From: Owenweeksia sp.
GTDB lineage: Bacteria; Bacteroidota; Bacteroidia; Flavobacteriales; Schleiferiaceae
Assembly (NCBI GenBank): GCA_002695025.1
Contig: NZNV01000008.1
Span: 214,683-278,682 of the forward strand
Direction of reading: 5' to 3'
DNA: 64,000 bases
Part shown: positions 1-8,455 of the stretch, piece by piece
Position numbering within the stretch: the stretch's first letter is position 1
How the letters are laid out: every line of letters starts with the position of its first letter
Translations under genes and position numbers: made by a program
The notes under the pieces: model-generated
Databases searched by the model: none
What the model was told of the DNA's origin: nothing
Seen by the model: only the letters and a program-made list of their open reading frames with translations

Positions 1-1
1 T

Positions 2-412
2 GATTACGATGAAAAGGAGAATTTCCTTACTTCGGATTTTTACCAAAGTAAGTTAGATGATTTCGAATTGGTCATACAGGATATTCAACTGTTCGATCCC
101 CAACCCTCTCCCTTTGGAGGCACCTCCTATGCCTACAGCATCACCTATGGTATAGAGGAGGATTTTTATCAGGACCTCAGGCAAAACTGGGATGGAGAAA
201 TACTACTCAGCCGTACAGTAAATACTCAATTAAAACTCTACCAGGAACACATAGTGGATGATAGTGCCCGCCTGTTTTTCACCGATACCATTGGCCGGAA
301 AACTTTCCCTTTTACATCCACCATCAAAGTAGACCTTATTCTTAAAACTATTGCCAATAATGCTGTTATGGCGCGTGTGCCCAGCCAGGGTACCGTAGAA
401 GCCAAACTTTAA
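2..412 (+). CDS. C-terminal part of an unknown protein
   Basis: The reading frame is open from the left edge of the window to the TAA at 410-412, so this is the last 136 residues of a gene that starts outside the window. The visible part alternates short hydrophobic and polar stretches, as expected of a beta-rich, possibly envelope-located domain, and has no motif that I recognise. It converges on polA with only two bases between the stop codons and no terminator hairpin between them. Function unknown. Confidence 0.6.
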   Translation, partial: DYDEKENFLTSDFYQSKLDDFELVIQDIQLFDPQPSPFGGTSYAYSITYGIEEDFYQDLRQNWDGEILLSRTVNTQLKLYQEHIVDDSARLFFTDTIGRKTFPFTSTIKVDLILKTIANNAVMARVPSQGTVEAKL

Positions 413-414
413 AC

Positions 415-3207
415 TTAATGCGCTTCCAGCCAGTTGCCTCCCTGGCCAAAATCCACCAATAAAGGCACTTTGGTTTCCACCGCACTTTCCATAGCCTCTT
501 TAATAAGGGGCTTTATTTTTTCCACTTCGGTTTTGGGTGCATCAAATACCAGTTCGTCATGCACCTGCAATACCATTTTGGACTCAAAGCCTTGTGCTTT
601 CAATTCATCATGGATGCGTATCATGGCGATCTTGATAATATCCGCAGCGCTTCCCTGGATAGGAGCATTTACAGCATTTCGTTCTGCATGGCCGCGCACC
701 ACTGCATTCCTTGAATTGATATCCTTAAGGTACCGCTTACGGCCCATCATGGTTTCTACGTAACCATGTTTACGGGCAAACTCCTTTTGCGTTTCAATAT
801 ATTCATGGATGCCAGGGTAGGTCTGAAAATAAGACTTGATGATCTCCGCAGCTTCAGAACGCGACAAGGTGGTCTGCTGGCTCAGACCAAAGGCACTTAC
901 TCCATAAATAATACCGAAGTTCACTGTTTTGGCATTGCTCCGCTGTTCGCGAGTAACCTCTTCCAGAGAAACCCCAAAAACCTTGGCTGCCGTGGCAGCA
1001 TGGATATCTTCACCTTTAATAAAGGCCTCCATCATACTTTCATCTTTGCTCAGCTCCGCTATAAGCCGCAATTCTATCTGCGAATAGTCAGCTGCAAGGA
1101 TAAGGTGGTCATCGTTACGGGGAATGAATGCTTTACGTACTTCACGGCCACGTTCGGTACGGATGGGAATATTCTGCAGGTTGGGATTATTGGAACTTAG
1201 CCTTCCCGTAGCCGCCACTGCCTGGTTAAAGGAGGTATGGATCCGATTGGTAGTTGGACTAACCAATCCTGGCAAGGCATCCACGTAGGTGGACTTGAGT
1301 TTTACCGCCTGGCGGTAATCCAGTATGGTTTGTGCTATCTCATGCTCTTTGGCCAGCTCCAGCAATACATCTTCAGAAGTGGAATACTGCCCGCTCTTGG
1401 TCTTTTTAGGTTTGGCCAGGAGCTTCATCTTATCAAAAAGTACTTCGCCCAGCTGCCGGGGTGAACCGATGTTAAAATCAGCCCCGCTCAACTCGTATAT
1501 CTTTTTCTCATACAACGCAACATCCTGCTCCAGTTCTGAGGAAAGCCGGGCCAAAGCATCACAATCCAGGTTGATCCCTTCAGTTTCCATATCCGCCAGA
1601 ACCGGCACCAGGGGTACTTCAATATCCCGGAATACCTTCATGGTTTCAGCTTCTTCCAGCCGGGGTTCAAATACCTGCTTCAGCTGAAAGGTGATATCCG
1701 CATCCTCACCCGCATATTCCTTTATTTTTTCGGGATCCACATCCCGCATGGTGCCCTGGTTCTTTCCTTTTTTACCGATCAGGCTCTCAATGCTCACCGG
1801 GCGGTAATTGAGATACGTTTCGGCCAGTACATCCATATTGTGACGCATATCCGGCTGTATGAGGTAATGCGCCAGCATGGTATCAAAGAAGGGTCCCTTT
1901 ACCTCTACTCCATAATTCTTGAGAATGGAAATATCGTATTTCAGGTTCTGGCCGATCTTTTCAATGTCTTCCCCTTCAAAAAAGGGCTGGAACTCTTTGG
2001 CAATAGCCTCTTCTTCTCCTGCCGGCACATTTACATAATAGGCCACTCCCGGACTATAGCTGAACGCTATACCTACCAGGTCAGCATCCGAAACTTCAAT
2101 GTCCGTGGTTTCAGTGTCAAAACACACGGATTTTTGCTCCAGCAATTTTTTGAGCAAAAGCCTGCGCTCCACCGGATGATGGATCAGTTGGTACCAATGA
2201 TCATGGGTTTCTATGGTCATGAAACCGGCTGGGCTTTCCTCTTCTGGCGCTTCGCTTTCCATCGCCTGACCAAAAAGATCGGTCTGGCCGTTCTTTAAGG
2301 GAGCAGCCGCTGCGGGCTTTTCCATTTTCTCACCGGTTACTCTCTTGAGGAGGGTGCGAAATTCCAGTTCGGAAAACACCTCGTTGATCTTCTCTTCATC
2401 CGGATCATTCTTCTCAAAAAGTTCAGCGTCAAATTCTATGGGTGCATCGGTAAGTATACGGGCCAGTTTTTTGGACAATCGCCCCTGGGCTTCATTATCA
2501 CGGATCTTTTCACCCAGTTTGCCTTTGATCTCATCGGCATTTTCGAGCATCGTTTCCATATCCCCGTATTCGGCCAGCAGCTTTTGTGCGGTTTTAGGTC
2601 CTACACCCGGGAAACCAGGAATATTATCCACGGCATCGCCCATCATACCGAGGTAGTCCACCACCTGCTCCACGCGTTCAATGCCAAATTTCTTTTTTAC
2701 CTCTTCTACACCCCATATCTCCGGTGGATTACCCATACGTCCTGGGCGGTACATCTTCACATGCTCTGTTACCAGCTGTCCGAAATCCTTATCCGGGGTC
2801 ATCATAAACACCTCAAACCCTTCCTTTTCCGCCTGGCAGGCCAGGGTTCCGATCACGTCATCCGCCTCGTAGCCATCCACTCCCAGGAAGGGAATGTTAA
2901 AGGCGTCCAGTATACGACTGATGTAGGGAATGGATATTTTAATGGCCTCCGGGGTTTCATCCCGGTTGGCTTTATACGCTTCAAATTCCAGGTGCCTCAC
3001 GGTGGGTTTGTCCGTATCGTATACTACGGCAATATGGGAAGGCTGCTGTTTCTCCAACACTTCCAGCATGGTGGTGGTAAAACCGAATATAGCGGAGGTA
3101 TCCAATCCTTTGGAAGTGACCCTTGGGTTACTGATAAAGGCAAAATAGGCCCTGTAGATCAGGGCATAGGCATCAAGAAGAAAAAGTTTCCTGGGGTTTT
3201 CAGACAT
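415..3207 (-). CDS. polA: DNA polymerase I
   Basis: Replication and repair polymerase that removes RNA primers and fills gaps. Full length at 930 residues, with three domains. The 5'-3' exonuclease lies at about 1-290, with the helix-hairpin-helix block near 185-215. The 3'-5' proofreading domain lies at about 340-520 and keeps the catalytic pattern: D364 and E366 (motif FDTET), N421 with D425, and Y498 with D502, so proofreading is probably active. The polymerase domain fills the rest: motif A with D707 (ADYSQIELRL), motif B with K760 (RSNAKTVNFGIIYG) and motif C with D884 (QVHDEL). A charged linker of about 50 residues joins the first two domains. Transcribed alone, divergent from the metallophosphoesterase gene. 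Confidence 0.98.
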   Translation of the reverse strand: MSENPRKLFLLDAYALIYRAYFAFISNPRVTSKGLDTSAIFGFTTTMLEVLEKQQPSHIAVVYDTDKPTVRHLEFEAYKANRDETPEAIKISIPYISRILDAFNIPFLGVDGYEADDVIGTLACQAEKEGFEVFMMTPDKDFGQLVTEHVKMYRPGRMGNPPEIWGVEEVKKKFGIERVEQVVDYLGMMGDAVDNIPGFPGVGPKTAQKLLAEYGDMETMLENADEIKGKLGEKIRDNEAQGRLSKKLARILTDAPIEFDAELFEKNDPDEEKINEVFSELEFRTLLKRVTGEKMEKPAAAAPLKNGQTDLFGQAMESEAPEEESPAGFMTIETHDHWYQLIHHPVERRLLLKKLLEQKSVCFDTETTDIEVSDADLVGIAFSYSPGVAYYVNVPAGEEEAIAKEFQPFFEGEDIEKIGQNLKYDISILKNYGVEVKGPFFDTMLAHYLIQPDMRHNMDVLAETYLNYRPVSIESLIGKKGKNQGTMRDVDPEKIKEYAGEDADITFQLKQVFEPRLEEAETMKVFRDIEVPLVPVLADMETEGINLDCDALARLSSELEQDVALYEKKIYELSGADFNIGSPRQLGEVLFDKMKLLAKPKKTKSGQYSTSEDVLLELAKEHEIAQTILDYRQAVKLKSTYVDALPGLVSPTTNRIHTSFNQAVAATGRLSSNNPNLQNIPIRTERGREVRKAFIPRNDDHLILAADYSQIELRLIAELSKDESMMEAFIKGEDIHAATAAKVFGVSLEEVTREQRSNAKTVNFGIIYGVSAFGLSQQTTLSRSEAAEIIKSYFQTYPGIHEYIETQKEFARKHGYVETMMGRKRYLKDINSRNAVVRGHAERNAVNAPIQGSAADIIKIAMIRIHDELKAQGFESKMVLQVHDELVFDAPKTEVEKIKPLIKEAMESAVETKVPLLVDFGQGGNWLEAH

Positions 3208-3289
3208 TTGTACGAGATATTTCCGCTAAAATTAGCATTATTATCAGAGGCTAAGCAATAATGTACCTTTCAATTCGGTTGCACCATCC

Positions 3290-4525
3290 ATGAACTTATC
3301 CATACTCATAAGGCTGCTCATCGTAACAGTCATTCTCCTGATCATTGACCTGTATGCCTATCAGGCTGTGCGTACAGCTTTCCGGGAAAGCGCCTGGGCA
3401 CGGTGGGTCTACTGGGGGATTTCAGTGGGTGTACTGTTCTTTATTGCCTACGGCTTTTTCTCCTTCAGCCGCCAGGACGGACCGGGAGGGATGTTCCAGC
3501 TACTGGCGGGCACGGTGATCCTCTTCCTGATCCCCAAACTTATACTCCTGGCTATTATGCTGGGGGAAGACGTTTGGAGGCTGCTGTCCGGCACTATGCG
3601 CAAGGTGGTCTACGGTAGCGAAACGGAATTCATAGTGGACCGCAGGAAATTCATCAGCCAGACAGCCTTGGTACTGGCCGCCATTCCTTTTGCAGGGATA
3701 CTCCACGGCATCTGGAAGGGAAAGTACAATTACAACGTCATCCGAAAAACGCTGGGCTTTAAAGATCTTCCACCCGAATTTGACGGGCTTACCATCACCC
3801 AAATATCGGACATTCACTCCGGGAGTTTTGACAATGCGGAGAAGATCAGCTACGGAATAGACCTTATTAATGCCCAGCAATCGGACCTTATTCTTTTTAC
3901 CGGTGACCTCGTCAATAACAAGGCAGATGAAATGGACCCCTGGATAGATCACTTTGCACGCCTGGAAGCGCCAATGGGTAAATTCTCCATCCTGGGGAAC
4001 CATGATTATGGCGACTACATTAACTGGCGCAGCAGTGAAGCGAAGGAGGAGAATATGCAAAAGCTATATCGAACGCATGAAAAACTGGGCTTTAAGCTAC
4101 TCCGTAATGAACACGTAAAACTCCAGAAGGAAAACAATTCCATTAATATTGTGGGGGTGGAAAACTGGGGTGATCACTTTGTGAAGCATGGCGACCTGGA
4201 TAAAGCCACCCATGGAGTAGGCGAGCAGGATTTTAATATTCTCATGTCACATGACCCTTCGCATTTTGATTCCGTGGTGAAGAAGTTCAACAAGTGGATG
4301 CACCTAACCTTGAGTGGACATACACACGGTATGCAATTCGGGATTGAAATACCCGGTCTCATCAAATGGAGCCCGGTAAAATACCGCTACCCAAAATGGG
4401 CCGGGCTTTATGAGGATCTGGGGCGTTACCTCTATGTAAACCGTGGCTTTGGCTTCCTGGCCTTCCCCGGAAGGGTGGGAATATGGCCCGAAATTACCGT
4501 ATTAACGCTTAAGAGAAAAGTTTAA
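3290..4525 (+). CDS. Membrane-anchored metallophosphoesterase
   Basis: A calcineurin-like phosphoesterase of 411 residues. Three hydrophobic helices (about 5-22, 38-57, 69-92) are followed by a twin-arginine-like motif (DRRKFIS, 117-123) and a fourth hydrophobic stretch (about 124-141). The two-metal catalytic set is complete: D174 and H176 (DIH), D206 and N209/N210 (GDLVNN), N237 and H238 (GNHD), H321, and H344 with H346 (GHTH). The catalytic domain follows the fourth hydrophobic stretch and probably lies on the outer face of the inner membrane, as in YkuE-like enzymes. Substrate unknown; lipid or nucleotide phosphoesters are typical for the family. Its last 4 bases overlap the end of the convergent S41 peptidase gene. 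Confidence 0.9.
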   Translation: MNLSILIRLLIVTVILLIIDLYAYQAVRTAFRESAWARWVYWGISVGVLFFIAYGFFSFSRQDGPGGMFQLLAGTVILFLIPKLILLAIMLGEDVWRLLSGTMRKVVYGSETEFIVDRRKFISQTALVLAAIPFAGILHGIWKGKYNYNVIRKTLGFKDLPPEFDGLTITQISDIHSGSFDNAEKISYGIDLINAQQSDLILFTGDLVNNKADEMDPWIDHFARLEAPMGKFSILGNHDYGDYINWRSSEAKEENMQKLYRTHEKLGFKLLRNEHVKLQKENNSINIVGVENWGDHFVKHGDLDKATHGVGEQDFNILMSHDPSHFDSVVKKFNKWMHLTLSGHTHGMQFGIEIPGLIKWSPVKYRYPKWAGLYEDLGRYLYVNRGFGFLAFPGRVGIWPEITVLTLKRKV

Positions 4526-5520
4526 CGCAACAGGTTAAGGGCTCTTTGCAATATCTGATCAACCCCCTGGGCATTGGTAGTGGGATTGTTGTTGAGGGCA
4601 ATATCGGGTGGAATACCCAGCTCTATGTTGTAACCATCCGGAGTAAAGGAGGCGGTAGCTGAAAAGCGGTAACGCCAACCGTTGGGAAGCTCCTGGTCAA
4701 TGGGAATGCCTCCACCACCACCAGTCTGATCGCCCACTATACGCACATTAGCATAGTTACTGAGTATAGCCACAAAGGTGTTGGTAGCGGAGTAACAACT
4801 GCGGTTGGTGAGTACCACTACCTCTCCTTCATAATGCCCGAAGGAGGAAGGACCGAAACTATAGGAAAGCCCATTGCCGAAGTCATCGAGGGCCGGCCCG
4901 GTTTTCTCAAAGGTGATCAGCGCGTTTTTCTTTTCGCTAATAAAGGTCTGGGCCAGCACAAAAGCATTGTTCAGGCTGCCGCCCCCATTGTCACGCACAT
5001 CCACTATCACACCTTTGGTACCTTTAAAATAATCCAGCATTGCCTTTAGGTTCTTCTCTGAAAAACCGCTGGAAAAGCTGCCGTAATACAGGTAGCCTAT
5101 GGAATCGATAAGGGTGTATTTGAGGCCTCCGGCAATGCGATGATCCGGACCCAGGTAGTTGCGTTCCACCACATCGTAATTGAAATTTACCGGATAGCCC
5201 AGGTACCATTGCCAGTTGCGGCTGGTATTAAAAGGGGCCACCAGGTTAACATGACCATCCTCCAGATCGTACAACATACTATCCAAAATAGCGAATAGCT
5301 CTTCATCGGTGGTTTGGTCATCCACCATAGGGTCATAATGAACGCGTACCGAATCCCAGTTAATATCCTTCAGGCCAAAAAAGGAGTACTTATCCCGCAC
5401 GGTTTCCCACAGTATATCAAAATTGGATTGAGGATCATTCTCCGGGTTTTTATCGATAAGTGCCTTTTCACAGGAAACTGTTAAAAGCAGGGCTAGTAGT
5501 ATTAGAAGGATGTTTTTCAA
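4522..5520 (-). CDS. S41 family peptidase lipoprotein
   Basis: C-terminal-processing-type (S41) serine peptidase, 332 residues. The N-terminus is a lipoprotein signal with the lipobox cysteine at C17 (LTVSC), so the protein is probably tethered to the membrane. The peptidase core is recognised from the block GVIVDVRDNGGG (about 170-181) and the nucleophile region NRSCYSATN with likely catalytic S244, followed by GDQTGGGGG (263-271). No PDZ domain is evident before the core, which makes it shorter than CtpA. Last gene of the 7869-4522 operon; its start overlaps the preceding stop by 4 bases. The operon also holds an aspartyl protease-like lipoprotein, so both products may act on envelope proteins (inference). 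Confidence 0.88.
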   Translation of the reverse strand: MKNILLILLALLLTVSCEKALIDKNPENDPQSNFDILWETVRDKYSFFGLKDINWDSVRVHYDPMVDDQTTDEELFAILDSMLYDLEDGHVNLVAPFNTSRNWQWYLGYPVNFNYDVVERNYLGPDHRIAGGLKYTLIDSIGYLYYGSFSSGFSEKNLKAMLDYFKGTKGVIVDVRDNGGGSLNNAFVLAQTFISEKKNALITFEKTGPALDDFGNGLSYSFGPSSFGHYEGEVVVLTNRSCYSATNTFVAILSNYANVRIVGDQTGGGGGIPIDQELPNGWRYRFSATASFTPDGYNIELGIPPDIALNNNPTTNAQGVDQILQRALNLLR

Positions 5521-6284
5521 AACTTGAAGATGGTGCTTACGGATAGTAAATGGGTGGCCGTCTGTATCTTATTAGAAATATCCAGCTGGGTATACTCCCA
5601 TTGATACGTGAGCTTCAGCCAATTGCTCTGGCTGACTTGCCAATACAGATCGGTGCGGGAATCCAGGGCAAAATAATCTCCCCAAAAGGCAAGATCGCGG
5701 GCGGCAATCTCATCCGCAAAAAAGGGTTTTACGTAGCCCGGGCGCATGTAATAGCAGCCTATGGGTAGGCCCAGGCCATATTGCACGCCAAAGGTGTCTC
5801 CAAACCAGTTGAATTGCTTTTGGGCCGTAAGCTGCACTCCTGCTGCAAACATCCCGTTAAAATTAGCTTCACTATTGGAGTAAAGGCGTACCTCCCGGTA
5901 ATCCCATACATTATGGGAAAGGATACCCGCCAATAAGGCCCATTGCTGAACTTCACCCAGCTTATAGGACAAGCTATAATGGGCACGTCCTGCAAAAAGG
6001 GTGGTCCGGTTGGGATTGTTCTCCGGGTTGACATCCGGATACTGGAAACCTCCGAAGCCACTAATATCGAGCTGGCTTAGCCATTTTTCATCCTGGAAAT
6101 AATAACCGGACTGTATAAGCCCCAGATTACCGGAATAACTTACCGGTGACAGGGCTGCATCCTTTACCGTTTGAAAAGCATAACCCAAACCAAAGGGCAT
6201 ATAATCCCCCTCCAGGAATTGCGCCTGGCTTGCCCCGGTGAAAAGCAAGCCCAATAGTACCATAATCCTTATTCGTTTGACCAT
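5517..6284 (-). CDS. Predicted outer-membrane beta-barrel protein
   Basis: A protein of 255 residues with a classical signal peptide (basic start, hydrophobic core, cleavage after about residue 21 at SQA-Q). The mature part consists of alternating amphipathic strands rich in Tyr, Trp, Gly and Asn and ends in a terminal aromatic residue (FKF), as outer-membrane barrels do. I do not recognise a named family. It overlaps the preceding aspartyl protease gene by 16 bases when started at 6284; starting at the internal Met at 6263 would remove the overlap, but the first start gives the better signal-peptide n-region. It sits in an operon of envelope proteins. Confidence 0.65.
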   Translation of the reverse strand: MVKRIRIMVLLGLLFTGASQAQFLEGDYMPFGLGYAFQTVKDAALSPVSYSGNLGLIQSGYYFQDEKWLSQLDISGFGGFQYPDVNPENNPNRTTLFAGRAHYSLSYKLGEVQQWALLAGILSHNVWDYREVRLYSNSEANFNGMFAAGVQLTAQKQFNWFGDTFGVQYGLGLPIGCYYMRPGYVKPFFADEIAARDLAFWGDYFALDSRTDLYWQVSQSNWLKLTYQWEYTQLDISNKIQTATHLLSVSTIFKF

Positions 6285-7480
6285 AAGTACTCCTTGCCTA
6301 CAATAATCTCATTTTGAGGGTCATTTTCCATAACCAGGGTAAATTCTTGGGGCCTGTTCTCTTTATCCAGCAACCATTCCACAAACTCACAAAATCCACC
6401 GAAATCTGCTGGCTGCTTGCCATTCAAGCTCTTTACGCGGTCTCCATAACGCACTCCTCTTTGCCAGAGGGCGGCATCCTCCGTAATGGAACTTATATAA
6501 AAACCACTGCTATCCATCAGCACCGCAAAACCTCCCTCTTTAAGATGACCGTAGGTGGGAATGCTGTCATAAGGTAAAAAACCGACCCGACTATTGGAGT
6601 AATCCAGGTTTAAGATGGATTGCTCCAATACTTTAGTACCAATCTTGGAACCGGATTTTTTTTCAATGTCCACAACCGTTTCATAGAGGGTATAACCACC
6701 AATGGATAGGCTATCGATCTTCACGTTAATGGTAGTATCCAGTTTTGAACCGAAAAGGCCCTCGGAAGAACCATCAATATCCCGGGTATATGGGTATTTT
6801 TTCCAGTTCCAGTCTTCCGCCATTTCACGGCTAAGGTCCAGGCTCCCCCCGGAGCCCAGGTCTAGCAAACAATGTGCGATCTCCAGGCTATCCGCTTTCA
6901 GACTTATAAAGGGTCTTCCTTCCGGGGATTGCATTTCCACGTAGTGCATTCCGTCTATATGTAGTGAACTATCACTCACCACCAGTTGATGATTTTTGTA
7001 GTCTACTCGCCAGTTGGCATGACGGATCAGGTTGTTACCGATAATACCGGCCGGGCTTACACAGGATATAACGGAATTCTCTGACCAATCTACCACTACA
7101 GCAGCAATATCTATGAATTGCACCCCCGCAATGTCAATGGTATCTATTAAGCTTACAATAAGCTCCTGGTTGTGGCCCTTCGAGTCATGGATCATTACAT
7201 CAGCTTCTTCCTCCAGGCCCAACTCACCAGCCAGCTCTTTGGAAATAACCGAAACGGCTGCCCCGGTATCAAAAATGAAGTTGTAGGTCCTGCCTCCTAT
7301 CTCAACCGGGATCAGGATTACGGGGCGGTTCTTAAGGAAACTCATTTCCTTGTAAAAGTCCTTGGTCACAATGTCTGATTTCTCACGGACCTTGTAGTAA
7401 TCAAGGCTATTGAATATTCCACAGGCTGTAGTCAGGGCAAAAAGCAGGATCAGGCTAAGGGTTGATCTCATTGCGATCAT
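6269..7480 (-). CDS. Aspartyl protease-like lipoprotein with PDZ domain
   Basis: A protein of 403 residues with a lipoprotein signal (lipobox cysteine C20, LTTAC). Two retropepsin-like lobes follow. The first has a canonical catalytic motif FDTGAA with D71 and the hydrophobic-hydrophobic-Gly block GIIGNNLI near 145-152. The second has DLG in place of DTG (D207, LLDLGSGGS). A PDZ domain occupies about 328-390. Bacteroidota commonly carry such predicted aspartyl protease-PDZ proteins, mostly uncharacterised. The start overlaps the DUF2141 stop by 4 bases (ATGA), and the downstream barrel gene overlaps in turn, so the four genes are very likely co-translated. Substrate unknown; a role in envelope protein processing is inference. 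Confidence 0.85.
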   Translation of the reverse strand: MIAMRSTLSLILLFALTTACGIFNSLDYYKVREKSDIVTKDFYKEMSFLKNRPVILIPVEIGGRTYNFIFDTGAAVSVISKELAGELGLEEEADVMIHDSKGHNQELIVSLIDTIDIAGVQFIDIAAVVVDWSENSVISCVSPAGIIGNNLIRHANWRVDYKNHQLVVSDSSLHIDGMHYVEMQSPEGRPFISLKADSLEIAHCLLDLGSGGSLDLSREMAEDWNWKKYPYTRDIDGSSEGLFGSKLDTTINVKIDSLSIGGYTLYETVVDIEKKSGSKIGTKVLEQSILNLDYSNSRVGFLPYDSIPTYGHLKEGGFAVLMDSSGFYISSITEDAALWQRGVRYGDRVKSLNGKQPADFGGFCEFVEWLLDKENRPQEFTLVMENDPQNEIIVGKEYLWSNE

Positions 7481-7869
7481 TTGAGTGTAATTGAAAGGGA
7501 TTTGTCCGATCTCACTTCTACCAGCTGATCTTTAAGATCCGGAGGGCCAAAGGTTCCCCGGGCGTTATTGCTGAAGCCATATTTCTCTTTAGGGATACCC
7601 ATCCAGTTGGTGTCCAGCTCCTTATTATCATTGACATCATGAAAAGCGGATATGGCATATTGGCCTTCTTTCAGCTTGAGGCTAAAGGTAGCCTTACCCC
7701 CACTAACCGGGATTTCCTGACCGGCCACCTGCTCGTTTTTTTCATTGACCACTTTTACCAGAACATGGCCCTCATCCGAAGACATTCCGGTAAACTGAAC
7801 GGTTAAAAGATGTTGGGCTGATATACCTGATGCCATGGCCAGAAACAATGCAATGAGCACTTTCTTCAA
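7477..7869 (-). CDS. DUF2141 family secreted protein
   Basis: A 130-residue protein with a cleavable signal peptide (about residues 1-18, ending SAQ). The rest matches the DUF2141 pattern of Bacteroidota: a compact beta domain with the conserved stretch AFHDVNDNKELDTNWMGIP, then KEKYGFSNNARG and a GPP turn. The biochemical role of the family is not known. It is the first gene of a four-gene minus-strand operon reaching to 4522. I found no exact TAnnTTTG promoter box in the 54 bases between its start and the next gene upstream. Confidence 0.85.
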   Translation of the reverse strand: MKKVLIALFLAMASGISAQHLLTVQFTGMSSDEGHVLVKVVNEKNEQVAGQEIPVSGGKATFSLKLKEGQYAISAFHDVNDNKELDTNWMGIPKEKYGFSNNARGTFGPPDLKDQLVEVRSDKSLSITLK

Positions 7870-7923
7870 AACAAAACAATTAAAACGGAAAAATACGGAG
7901 AAAAAGGAGAATGTAAAGAGACA

Positions 7924-8349
7924 CTAGCGGATAAGCACCACGGAGCCCTGCTTGTTTACCAGCTGCACCTCGTAATTCTTGGCAGGATCTACCAACTTGG
8001 CAAAGACCCTCCACATATAAACACCTTCCTTGAGTTCACGACCTTCGGACTTGCCATCCCAGGCACGCGAAGGATCTGCCTCTTCAGTTTCAAACACCAG
8101 GCGTCCCCAGCGATCAAATACCTTCATGGAGAACTCTGCCATAATACAATCTCCGTTGTATTTAATGACAAATTGATCATTGGTATTATCGCCATTGGGT
8201 GTAAAGGCATTGGGGACAAACAACTGGCAGGTGTTCACCGAATTCAAACCAGAATTCTGCGAATTACCACCACCCTTCTGGGCCATAGCTTCGATACCGC
8301 AAAGCGCAAAACACGCTGTGAAAAATATGGTAAGTACTAGTTGTTTCAT
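7924..8349 (-). CDS. Small T9SS type B sorting-domain protein
   Basis: A 141-residue protein made of a signal peptide (to about residue 23, AMAQ), a Gly/Asn/Ser spacer and one gliding-motility-associated C-terminal (CHU_C, T9SS type B) domain. The hallmarks are NAFTPNGDNTNDQF, then KVFDRWGRLVFE, then WDGKSEGRELKEGVYMW. Such domains normally sit at the end of large adhesins or enzymes and target them for type IX secretion. Here there is no cargo domain, so it may be a small surface protein, a remnant, or a minimal structural subunit. It has its own -7 box and stands between two operons of the same direction. Confidence 0.85.
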   Translation of the reverse strand: MKQLVLTIFFTACFALCGIEAMAQKGGGNSQNSGLNSVNTCQLFVPNAFTPNGDNTNDQFVIKYNGDCIMAEFSMKVFDRWGRLVFETEEADPSRAWDGKSEGRELKEGVYMWRVFAKLVDPAKNYEVQLVNKQGSVVLIR

Positions 8350-8362
8350 TATACCGTAAAGA

Positions 8363-8370
8363 CAAATATA
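8363..8370 (-). promoter_or_regulatory. -7 promoter box for the type B sorting-domain gene
   Basis: Read on the minus strand this is TATATTTG, an exact match to the Bacteroidota -7 consensus TAnnTTTG, ending 13 bases before the start codon at 8349. No -33 TTG is visible at the usual spacing. Confidence 0.5.
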
Positions 8371-8455
8371 AATAAATCCCCTTCACTTCCGGGCTGTAAC
8401 AGGAAGAGATGGCCCCATCACTTATTCTGTGCTATCTAAGACCGAATTAACGGTA

